A program made the position numbers and the translations under genes. From Oscillospiraceae bacterium (lineage in GTDB: Bacteria; Bacillota; Clostridia; Oscillospirales; Ruminococcaceae): 64,000 nucleotides of DNA. Position 1 is the first letter of the stretch, and the number at the start of each line of letters is the position of its first letter. A model generated the notes under the pieces. It did no database searches and was not told the DNA's origin. It saw nothing but the letters and a program-made list of their open reading frames with translations. The DNA is taken from positions 102,254-166,253 of the forward strand of contig JAFZPP010000001.1 in NCBI GenBank assembly GCA_017550285.1, in the 5' to 3' direction. Shown one piece after another: positions 15,784 through 23,378 of the stretch.

Positions 15784-16764
15784 ATTGGATATGTTAGATG
15801 GAAGACGAGCGTAACGCAATATGAAGTAAACGGGCTGAAAAATACAGCCAAAATAATAATAGACATTCAAAACTCTAAGTACCGCATTAGCGAGTACCAA
15901 GTTTTCGAGATTTTTGAACCAAAGCGCAGAACAATTACTGCAACGCGAATAAAGGACAGACAATTACAAAGAAGCTTATGTGATAACTATTTATATGACG
16001 CTCTGACAAAATCGTTTATATACGACAACTGCGCGTGTCAAATTGGCAAAGGAACATACTTCGCTATAAATAGGCTTAAAACGCATCTTCATAAATACTA
16101 TCACAAAAATAGGACAAATGATGGGTACTTCTTGAAATGTGATATATCTCACTTTTTTGATTCCATAAATCACGAAATAGCAAAGGAAGTTATTAAAAAG
16201 CGTGTGAAAAATAACGACGCATTTCGCTTAGTGTGCGATATAATAGACAGCTTTGGCGGAGACGTTGGAATTGGTCTTGGCAGTCAGGTTAGTCAACTAA
16301 TAGCACTCACATTATTAGATGACATGGATCACATGATTAAAGAACGTTTGCACGTAAAACATTATGTTAGATATATGGACGACTTTATACTTATTCATAA
16401 AGATAAAGAATATCTAAAATACTGTCTGCAAGAAATATCAAGCCATCTTTGCAGCATAGGTCTGAAACTAAATAAAAAGACATCGTTGCAGACGATACAT
16501 AATGGAGTTCCGTTCTTAAATTGGAGATATGTGTTGACAAATACTGGAGCCGTGAAAATGTTTCAAAACAAAAGACGTTTTCGTGCCAAAATATCAAAAC
16601 TTAAAAAGATGCGCAATCTTTACGAGGCCGGAAGACTAACTCTTGATGAGCTTTCGCAATCTTTAGACGGCATGGTTGCGCACGTCATGCATTGCTCTTG
16701 CGACGTACCAATTCGTAAGCTAGAGTCTGCCTCTGGAATTATTAGCAGTATAAAGTTAAGGTGA
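15766..16764 (+). pseudogene. Reverse transcriptase (DGR/phage type), N-terminus probably truncated
   Basis: RNA-templated DNA polymerase. Visible RT motifs in order: EPKRRTITATRIKDRQLQRSL, FIYDNCACQIGKGT, LKCDISHFFDSINHE (palm Asp), GLGSQVSQLIA (the SQ motif resembling that of diversity-generating retroelement RTs rather than the PQG of group II introns), and YVRYMDDFILI (catalytic YxDD). Recognisable RT sequence begins only at VRWKTSVTQYE, about codon 10 (15793). Upstream codons are antisense integrase, and the nominal ATG at 15766 has no ribosome binding site, so tens of N-terminal residues are missing. The stop overlaps a GTG just before the endolysin. In phages such RTs follow a variable tail gene and template repeat; neither is present here. 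Confidence 0.8.
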
Positions 16765-16769
16765 TTGAT

Positions 16770-17972
16770 ATGATTAAGACATATCAGTATAATGACAACA
16801 TCCAACTTTCAGAACATTTCAACTCAAAGGAGTTTAGATGTAAGTGTGGAAAGCCACACGAGTACAAGGTTTCTGAGACGCTCGTAAACAATCTTGAAGT
16901 ATTGTTTGGCAAGCTTGATTGCTCAAAGATCATTGTAACAAGCGGATATCGGTGCGTGCAGCACGACAAGAATGTTGGTGGCAGCGGTTCTGGTCAGCAT
17001 GTAGAAGGAACTGCCAGCGATATCTGCTGCTACGATAAAGACGGAAAGCCTATCGACAGTAGGCTGGTATGTTGCAAGGCTCAGGACATAGGTTTCAAAG
17101 GCATAGCGAACATCAATATGTCGTATCAATATACACACGTAGATATGAGACAAAACGGTAAGTGGTATGGCGACGAGGTTGTTAGCTACAGCACCGTCAC
17201 TGACGATTTCTACAAATATTTCCATATCGAAAGAGACGAAGAAAAGGAGGACGATGATATGAGCGGTGCTTTGAACGGAATCGACATTTCGTACTGTCAG
17301 ACAAAGGTTGACTGGAATAAAGTGACTTCCGACTTCGTAATCGCAAGAGCAGGCTACGGTAAGGTAGCATCTCAGAAGGATAATATGTTTGAGAGCCACT
17401 ATGCAGGAGCCAAGTCTCGTGGTATACCGATTGGCGCGTACTGGTATAGCTACGCTACAAGCGAAGCAGAGGCAGAGCAGGAAGCAGACGTCTGTCTCGA
17501 AATCCTCAAAGGCAAGCAGTTTGAATATCCTATCTTCTATGACGTAGAGGAAAAGCGGCAGTTCGACCTCGGTAAGGAAAAGGTGTCTGCGATTATCCGT
17601 GCGTTCCTGAGCAAGGTAGAAGCTGCTGGATACTGGGTTGGTCTGTATATGTCCGCAAGTCCTCTCAAGGACTTTGTTGAAGATGACATCAGAAACCGCT
17701 ATGCTATCTGGGTGGCTAATACAGGTGTGTCCAAGCCGTCGTACTCTGGTGCGTATGGTGTGTGGCAGTACAAGGTAGGAACTGCGCCCGGAGTGACCGG
17801 AGATGTAGACCTTGACTATTGCTATGTAGACTACCCGTCTGCAATCAAGGCAAATGGATTGAACGGATTTAGCAAAGATGACACAAAGCCAGCGCCGACC
17901 ACAGATAAAGACACTATTGACGTTGAGATAAAATTCAACGGTAAGACATACAAGGGAACTCTTGAAGCATAA
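16770..17972 (+). CDS. Phage endolysin: M15 peptidase plus GH25 lysozyme
   Basis: Peptidoglycan-degrading lysis enzyme of about 400 residues with no signal peptide. The N-terminal domain (about 1-135) is an M15-type D-Ala-D-Ala carboxypeptidase: YRCVQHDKNVGG, GSGQHVEGTASDI and YTHVDMR contain the expected zinc ligands His, Asp, His. After an acidic linker (EEKEDDD), a GH25 muramidase domain (about 165-365) starts NGIDISYCQTKVDWNKV with the conserved DIS motif and continues with FYDVEE and YAIWVAN. A short tail (DVEIKFNGKTYKGTLEA) may bind cell wall. I prefer ATG 16770, with AAGGTG 6 nt upstream, to the GTG at 16761 that overlaps the RT stop. It seems intact. Codon use is unlike the host genes. 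Confidence 0.9.
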   Translation: MIKTYQYNDNIQLSEHFNSKEFRCKCGKPHEYKVSETLVNNLEVLFGKLDCSKIIVTSGYRCVQHDKNVGGSGSGQHVEGTASDICCYDKDGKPIDSRLVCCKAQDIGFKGIANINMSYQYTHVDMRQNGKWYGDEVVSYSTVTDDFYKYFHIERDEEKEDDDMSGALNGIDISYCQTKVDWNKVTSDFVIARAGYGKVASQKDNMFESHYAGAKSRGIPIGAYWYSYATSEAEAEQEADVCLEILKGKQFEYPIFYDVEEKRQFDLGKEKVSAIIRAFLSKVEAAGYWVGLYMSASPLKDFVEDDIRNRYAIWVANTGVSKPSYSGAYGVWQYKVGTAPGVTGDVDLDYCYVDYPSAIKANGLNGFSKDDTKPAPTTDKDTIDVEIKFNGKTYKGTLEA

Positions 17973-17987
17973 ATAAAAGATTCGCAC

Positions 17988-18027
17988 ATATGCCACATTT
18001 GAAAATATATGCCACAATATATGACAC
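17988..18027 (+). repeat. Right arm-type integrase sites (three direct repeats)
   Basis: ATATGCCAC at 17988-17996 and 18007-18015, and ATATGACAC at 18019-18027, matching the pair beside the integrase at the left end. Confidence 0.6.
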
Positions 18028-18072
18028 AGTACTTTCAAACGCACGTATCTACGAACCTTCTGAGCGTTTGAG

Positions 18073-18100
18073 CGGGGGTTCGATTCCCCTCGCCTGCTTA
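18073..18100 (+). repeat. attR: right 28-bp direct repeat
   Basis: Exact copy of 14972-14999 (tRNA-Gly T-arm to acceptor end plus TA). No tRNA 5' part precedes it, so this is the displaced copy of the target. Confidence 0.9.
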
Positions 18101-18105
18101 CGAGT

Positions 18106-18149
18106 AAAGCATCGCATTTGCGTGGATTCCGCGCAGGTGCGATGCTTTT
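18106..18149 (+). terminator. Original tRNA-Gly terminator, displaced by the insertion
   Basis: Stem AAAGCATCGCA / TGCGATGCTTTT directly after attR. Before integration it would have lain just behind tRNA-Gly. Confidence 0.7.
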
Positions 18150-18164
18150 CTTTTGATACCGTAT

Positions 18165-18521
18165 TCAATAATAAGGTTGGTCAAATAATCCCGCACGGTC
18201 TGCCTCAAGAATCCGCTCCGTGGAAAGCAGAGACATCAGATAGAAATTCCGGTCTGTCACAGTCTTCCGCAGCAGCTCCTTCAAATTCAACACTCTTTCA
18301 GCCGCGAACAGCTCATCCAGCTGCCGCAGCGAATAAGTCGATGTATAAAACTCCTGCAATTCCACAGCCGATCTGTCCAGACGCGCATATCGAAGCGCTT
18401 CGGCGGCGTCAACCGTCTCCGGATCACCCTCCAGTGCCAGTACGCGCAGCTCCAGTCTGCCGTCCATATATTTCCGGCCATACGGGCAGGACGTCCCGAT
18501 CCGGATCATTACACATTTCAT
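18165..18521 (-). CDS. Hypothetical protein, 118 residues
   Basis: No family recognised. The product starts MKCVMIRIGTSCPYGRKYMDG, which includes a Cys-Pro and a basic stretch, and is otherwise mostly helical and charged (LRQLDELFAAERVLNLKELL). No signal peptide or membrane segment is visible, so it is probably cytoplasmic. The ATG at 18521 is chosen because GGGGGG lies 5 nt upstream; an earlier ATG at 18587 has none. It lies between the tRNA-Gly terminator and the PL11 gene, on host-like sequence outside the prophage remnant. Confidence 0.6.
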   Translation of the reverse strand: MKCVMIRIGTSCPYGRKYMDGRLELRVLALEGDPETVDAAEALRYARLDRSAVELQEFYTSTYSLRQLDELFAAERVLNLKELLRKTVTDRNFYLMSLLSTERILEADRAGLFDQPYY

Positions 18522-18574
18522 ACAATCCCCCCTGTCAGCTTTATGATACAATCTGTGATGATTTTTATCAGGCA

Positions 18575-18610
18575 AACGCCTGTGCATCCGCTGCGGAACG
18601 CACAGGCGTT
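18575..18610 (-). terminator. Hairpin after the PL11 gene
   Basis: Perfect 11-bp stem AACGCCTGTGC / GCACAGGCGTT with a 14-nt loop, just past the PL11 stop codon. There is no clean T-run on the minus strand, so termination is likely rather than certain. Confidence 0.55.
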
Positions 18611-18617
18611 ACTGTTT

Positions 18618-21500
18618 TTATGCAGGAGAAACTGCAAGATAATCAATATTCGGTCCGCCCTGATCGGTATCCGAGGTCAGACGAATCGTGTTCATACCCG
18701 CATTCAGTGTCAGCGAGAGCTTGACATCTGCCCATGTTGTCCATGCGCCTGTCGCATTGAAATCAATCGACTGTGCAGCACCGCCGTTGACGGACATCTT
18801 CATTAGCCGGTTTGCCTCACTGCCGTTTGCCACGCGGAGTGTGCCGTTATAGCTGCCGGATTTCGCAGCATATACGCGGAATTCCACATAGCTTCCGGTG
18901 ACATTGTCCAGATTCAGATATGCCGCATCCTTGAAGCCTGCATTGCTGGATTCCTCGATGCCCTGTCCATAGCATGCATCAATCGCATAGTAGAAACCGC
19001 CTGCATACTCGCCGGAGCCGAGCAGATACTTTTGCAGTGCAACCGCATCCGCGATTGTCACATCGCCGTCGCCGTTGACGTCCGCAGCTCTCTTTTCCAC
19101 ACGCGAACGCGCAGGCTTGAGAATTTCCTGCTTCATCAAAGAGAGGTCTGCTGCATTGACAACGCCGTTGTCATCGAGATCGCCGGAAATGAAATCCGGT
19201 GCTGCCGGATGGAACGAAATCGCATCCAGCGACCAGACCTGACACTTTTCGCCGTTTCGCTCCCATTCCTGCACATTTGCACCGGCATCCGTAGACGCAG
19301 ATGCAACCTCGATGCACTTCTCAAATTCGCTTGTCTTGGTAACGAGAACATAGCCGCCGGATGCACGGAACACCTGAACCGTCTGTGTATCGGCATTCGC
19401 CCCCTTCTGCACAACAGCATTGCCGCTGTCGATTGTCAGGGTCTGACCTGCAAGATTCGTCAGTGTATAGCCGTCATCGGTTGAATCCTTGAAGTACCAG
19501 ATTGCGTTGCTGTCCTCTGCGTTTTTCTGCTGAACAGCGTTGCCGTCGCTGCCGGTCAGATAGAGACCGCTGCTGACATTTCTCAGCACATATGCCTTTG
19601 CAGTATCAATCACTGCCGGAGAATCCGAAGCACTCGCCTGCCCGTTGATCGTGACCGCCGGACGATCCGGCAGCGGCTGATCGGAACCGAGATAGAAGCT
19701 CGGATGCGGCGGCTGATTGTAACAGTTCTGCTCAGATGCGACCTGCATTCTGTACTGCATATCGTGCATCAACGTCGTGATGCGGGATTTTGTCTCATAC
19801 GGCGTGCAGAAAATGCGGAGTGTTTTGCTGTCAGAGGAATGCAGGATCAGCTCCTCACGCCAGTCGCCGAAGAGATCGCAGGAGAGGTTCGGCGTCGCCT
19901 TCGTGCCGTTGCAGGAATCAAAGCCGTTCGCCGTGAACAATGTATCAATGCCGCCGGACTGGTTGACCTTTGTGATTGTATTGCCGTCAAGCAGCTCACG
20001 TTCAAGATCGCCGTCCCACCAGATCAGGAAGTTCATTGCCGGACAGGACATGTTGATTGTCTGTCCCGCACTGTTAAATACGGCATCGGAAAGCGATCCC
20101 CAGTATTCACCGCCCGGATTACCTGCCCAGACATTGCCCGCGCAGCATCTTCCGGTATCCTTGCGGCGGTCTTCATGTACCAGAATCTTACCGTTCGCCG
20201 CGTCAATCAGAGAAACGCCCCACGGCTCATGCTCATGGCAGACCCAGAGCTCCTGTCCCGGTCGGCTCGGATCCAGATCGCTCAGATGCATTGCATCACC
20301 GTGACCTAAATTCGTACACCACAGCACCTTGCCGTTATCGTCAAATGCGACCGCACCGACTACGATTTCATCCTTGCCGTCGCCGTCTACGTCAGCAGGC
20401 ATGCAGTTATGGTTGCCGTTGCCCCAGCCGGAGCCGTTCTGCTGATTCCAGCCGGAATCATAGCCCCAGCGCTTGACGAGCTTCTTATTCACAACATCAT
20501 ATGCAACCGCAGTCATTCTCGTATAGTAGCCGCGGATCGAAACCGCACTCGGATGCACACCGTCGAGGTATGCAACGGTACCGAGGAACCGGTCACAGCG
20601 GTTGCCGTAATCATCGCCCCATGTGGACTTGGAAACCGTGCCGCGCGGATATTCGTAGCTGACAGTATCGAGCAGCGTACCGGTTTCACCGTCAAAGAGC
20701 GAATAGTATTCCGGTCCTGAGAGCACGTAACCGCCGGAGTTCCGGTAATCCTTGGAGCCGTCGCCGATTACAGTACCCTTGGCATCGACGGTGCCGTCTG
20801 CGGTCTTGCAGGTCATTTCGCATTTGCCGTCGCAGTCAAAGTCTGCAACGAGGAACTGCGTATAGTGCGCACCGGCGCGGATATTCCTTCCGAGATCAAT
20901 GCGCCAGAGCTTTTCGCCTGTCAGCTTGTAGCAGTCAATATAGACATTGCCCGTATAGCCGCTCTGCGAATTATCATGCGCATTGGTCGGATCCCATTTC
21001 AGGAAAATTTCATATACGCCGTCACCGTCTACGTCACCGACGGAGCAGTCATTCGCCACATAGGAATACGCAACACCGTCAGGCGCTGTTCCTCCGCGCG
21101 GAACATCCAGCGGAATATCAAAATAGGACTGACCGGAGATCATCGAACAGACATCCGAGCTGACCTTTTTGCCGCTGACAAACGTATCCAGACGGTATTT
21201 CGAGGAAGCACTGCCTGTTTTATCAAGAAAGCTGGTCGCATTTCCTGCTTCACTTGTATAGATCAGTGCATCGTCGCGGTAAAGCTGAAACTCCGCTCTG
21301 TCATTGTCATTTGCGAGAAAACGCCAGCTGATCATCATACCGGAGCCGGTATTGTATGCAATCAGACCGCGGTCAAGCATTTCTGCAATATTCTGTCCGG
21401 AGCCGTACGCTGCGGATGCCGGAATCGCGGCACCTGCCGGAAGCATCCCTGCTGCAAGAACAACTGCGGCTAAAACCGTACAACTTTTTCTGAATCTCAT
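18618..21500 (-). CDS. PL11 rhamnogalacturonan lyase with ricin-like domain, internal dockerin and CBM35-like domain
   Basis: Secreted enzyme cleaving the rhamnogalacturonan I backbone of pectin by beta-elimination; about 960 residues. Order: signal peptide (1-30); PL11 beta-propeller catalytic region (about 35-610), with repeated calcium-loop motifs such as GDVDGDGVYEIFLKWD, FDCDGKCEMTCKTAD, DVDGDGKDEIVVGA and LFGDWREELI; a ricin-B-like domain (about 640-765); a dockerin (about 775-835); and a C-terminal CBM35-like domain (about 840-960, ending NIDYLAVSPA). The dockerin is internal rather than terminal, and its NAADLSLMK repeat precedes its IADAVALQKYLL repeat, the reverse of the other dockerins of this type here. 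The ATG at 21500 has GGGTGG 5 nt upstream. A -10 box (TATAAT, 21566-21571) is visible, with no good -35. Confidence 0.93.
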   Translation of the reverse strand: MRFRKSCTVLAAVVLAAGMLPAGAAIPASAAYGSGQNIAEMLDRGLIAYNTGSGMMISWRFLANDNDRAEFQLYRDDALIYTSEAGNATSFLDKTGSASSKYRLDTFVSGKKVSSDVCSMISGQSYFDIPLDVPRGGTAPDGVAYSYVANDCSVGDVDGDGVYEIFLKWDPTNAHDNSQSGYTGNVYIDCYKLTGEKLWRIDLGRNIRAGAHYTQFLVADFDCDGKCEMTCKTADGTVDAKGTVIGDGSKDYRNSGGYVLSGPEYYSLFDGETGTLLDTVSYEYPRGTVSKSTWGDDYGNRCDRFLGTVAYLDGVHPSAVSIRGYYTRMTAVAYDVVNKKLVKRWGYDSGWNQQNGSGWGNGNHNCMPADVDGDGKDEIVVGAVAFDDNGKVLWCTNLGHGDAMHLSDLDPSRPGQELWVCHEHEPWGVSLIDAANGKILVHEDRRKDTGRCCAGNVWAGNPGGEYWGSLSDAVFNSAGQTINMSCPAMNFLIWWDGDLERELLDGNTITKVNQSGGIDTLFTANGFDSCNGTKATPNLSCDLFGDWREELILHSSDSKTLRIFCTPYETKSRITTLMHDMQYRMQVASEQNCYNQPPHPSFYLGSDQPLPDRPAVTINGQASASDSPAVIDTAKAYVLRNVSSGLYLTGSDGNAVQQKNAEDSNAIWYFKDSTDDGYTLTNLAGQTLTIDSGNAVVQKGANADTQTVQVFRASGGYVLVTKTSEFEKCIEVASASTDAGANVQEWERNGEKCQVWSLDAISFHPAAPDFISGDLDDNGVVNAADLSLMKQEILKPARSRVEKRAADVNGDGDVTIADAVALQKYLLGSGEYAGGFYYAIDACYGQGIEESSNAGFKDAAYLNLDNVTGSYVEFRVYAAKSGSYNGTLRVANGSEANRLMKMSVNGGAAQSIDFNATGAWTTWADVKLSLTLNAGMNTIRLTSDTDQGGPNIDYLAVSPA

Positions 21501-21678
21501 CAAATCCACCCTTTCAAACTGAAAAAAGCCACAAACAAACAGACATTTCAAGCCCATTTTTCTATATTATAGCATAAGCAAAGTGAAAAAGATAGGGACA
21601 ATTCTCGTGAATAACTGGATAAAATGCAGATTTGTGCCGGATGATCCGAAACTTGTACGGTAACATTACATACATGTG

Positions 21679-21711
21679 AAAGCACCGGATCATCCGATGA
21701 CCCGGTGCTTT
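21679..21711 (-). terminator. Hairpin after the sigma / anti-sigma / dockerin operon
   Basis: Stem AAAGCACCGG / CCGGTGCTTT with a 13-nt loop, between the dockerin-protein gene and the PL11 promoter region. Only a short T-run follows. The rest of 21501-21808 shows the PL11 -10 box and nothing else that I can support. Confidence 0.6.
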
Positions 21712-21808
21712 CCGCTCCTCTCGTCCTATCCCCCTATGGCATAAGCGATGTTATTCTCATGAACATAAACTTTCCGGAAGCCTCATTCAGCAGTGCACGA
21801 TCTTTCGT

Positions 21809-23365
21809 TCATGACTGCGGCACTGCCGCCGGCGGTGCAGGAATGTCGTGGCTTACTTCCACATTCCATTCAAAGACGTCGGACTGATAATTCTGCGGCT
21901 CGCCCGGCTTTCCTGCGGTAAGCTCCGTAATTGTCACGACCGTATAATAGGAACGCTTTTCCGAATCCACAATCTCCATATTGACCGTCATATCGAAACG
22001 GTTTTCCTTGCCGGTACCCTTCACGCTTTCATACTTGATTTCCTCATCGTTCTCTGCATTGAACAGCTTGAATTCGATTTTGCATCTGCCCTGCGTAAAC
22101 TCCGTCGGAACTGTAATATAAAAATGATACGGAAATTCAATCGTCGAATTGCTCTGGAAGGTGTACCAGCTGTGTTCCTGCTCCCCTTTGAACTGGAGCT
22201 TCGGTGCTTCGTCCTGCTCCAGAACCGATGCCCTCAGCTTCCGCTTCATCAGGCTGAGGTCTGCCGCATTGACGACATTATCCTCATCGAGATCGGCAAG
22301 CGTCCAGAAATACAGCTCACCGCTGCCGAGCAGATACTTGTTCAGCATGACCGCATCCGCGATCGTGAATTCGCCGTCGCCGTTGCAGTCGCCTGCGACC
22401 GGCTCCGTAAACTGTCCCGGATCAATAATGCCGATCTTCTCCGGCGTCTCGACACCAAAATACTCTGCTTCTTCCTTCTTCTCCTGCTCCTCCGGCGATG
22501 CGCCGAATTTACGCATCGTCACAGCAGACAGCTTCACCAGTCCGTTATTGAGTGCGCGGTAAACCCGAATCAGACGGTCTGCGCTTCCGGTCGGCATTTC
22601 CAGCTCCTCCACCTGAATATTATCCGAATAGATGCATTGCAGTCTTGCAGTACCGGTGATTGAAATATCAAGACTCAATCCGGTACTGAAATTGACGCTG
22701 TCGCAGTATACGATATAATTATCGTGCAGGCTGACCGCGTTGGTCGTTTTCTCAAAGTCTGTATACTCCGCAATACAGTCCGGCACCCAGCTCAGCAAAT
22801 CATCCTCTGTGATCTTTCCTTCGCCGTCTTTGGAGAATTCAAATACCACCCCGTCACGCTCCTGATCATCCTTTTTCAGTTTCTGCGTGATTGTCAGCGT
22901 CGTATTCGGCTGCATCTCATATACTGTCACATGATACTGCCAGCCTGGGATATAGCAGTCATTCTTCTCATCATACATGAGGTTTTTCACGCCTCTGTAC
23001 TGACTTTCGTATTCAAAATATTCCTTGGTGCCCTCCGCCGGCTGCTCCGGCAGCTTGATTGTATCATAGATTACATCACGGTACTTTCCGTAAGGTGCAT
23101 CCATTTCGCCGGTCGAGGTGATCTCCTCGGAATAGGTATAACCTTCCCGCGTTTCCTGCCGCTCAACGATGCAGATTCTGTCATCTGCGATATGCGTTGC
23201 ACCGTATGTGTTGCGGAATTCCATTGCACTCAGAAAATCTGTCGGTACCCAGTCCGGTACCGGCGCATCCGGCGAAATCGCCTCTGCAAATGCGGATAAT
23301 CCGTTCAGCGGCAGCATTGCAAGCATCAGTACAGATGCACATGCTGCATACAGTCTGCGTTTCAT
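21809..23365 (-). CDS. Secreted dockerin protein of unknown function
   Basis: 518 residues with a signal peptide (about 1-28). The N-terminal part (about 30-300) is beta-rich and matches no enzyme or binding family that I recognise. A dockerin lies in the middle (about 320-385): GDCNGDGEFTIADAVMLNKYLL and DLDEDNVVNAADLSLMKRKLR, two complete calcium loops. A further beta-rich domain (about 395-510) follows the dockerin, with a Pro-rich tail. It starts 13 bp after the upstream anti-sigma-like gene and so belongs to the ECF sigma operon. A dockerin protein in a sigma/anti-sigma operon suggests a structural or sensing role on the cellulosome; that is inference. Confidence 0.7.
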   Translation of the reverse strand: MKRRLYAACASVLMLAMLPLNGLSAFAEAISPDAPVPDWVPTDFLSAMEFRNTYGATHIADDRICIVERQETREGYTYSEEITSTGEMDAPYGKYRDVIYDTIKLPEQPAEGTKEYFEYESQYRGVKNLMYDEKNDCYIPGWQYHVTVYEMQPNTTLTITQKLKKDDQERDGVVFEFSKDGEGKITEDDLLSWVPDCIAEYTDFEKTTNAVSLHDNYIVYCDSVNFSTGLSLDISITGTARLQCIYSDNIQVEELEMPTGSADRLIRVYRALNNGLVKLSAVTMRKFGASPEEQEKKEEAEYFGVETPEKIGIIDPGQFTEPVAGDCNGDGEFTIADAVMLNKYLLGSGELYFWTLADLDEDNVVNAADLSLMKRKLRASVLEQDEAPKLQFKGEQEHSWYTFQSNSTIEFPYHFYITVPTEFTQGRCKIEFKLFNAENDEEIKYESVKGTGKENRFDMTVNMEIVDSEKRSYYTVVTITELTAGKPGEPQNYQSDVFEWNVEVSHDIPAPPAAVPQS

Positions 23366-23378
23366 AAGACGTCCTCCT

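Larger units (their letters stand above)
14972..18100. mobile_element. Prophage remnant integrated in tRNA-Gly
   Basis: A 3.1-kb segment bounded by identical 28-bp copies of the tRNA-Gly 3' end. It holds a 5'-truncated tyrosine integrase beside the left end, a 5'-truncated reverse transcriptase of phage/DGR type, an intact two-domain endolysin, and arm-type repeats (ATATGmCAC) at both ends. Lower G+C content and different codon use set it apart from its surroundings, most clearly in the RT gene. The integrase and RT, head to head, lose their N-termini at the same place (about 15784-15796), so one internal deletion appears to have removed the middle of a larger prophage and left its two ends. 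Confidence 0.88.

Noticed and set aside
15784..15963. 5' extension of the integrase frame
   Set aside because: These 60 codons are antisense to the reverse transcriptase and do not look like an integrase N-terminus; treated as a product of the deletion.
15766..16764. Retron or group II intron for the RT
   Set aside because: No msr/msd-like RNA before the RT, no intron domain V-like sequence, no maturase or endonuclease domain, and the SQ motif differs from the group II PQG motif.
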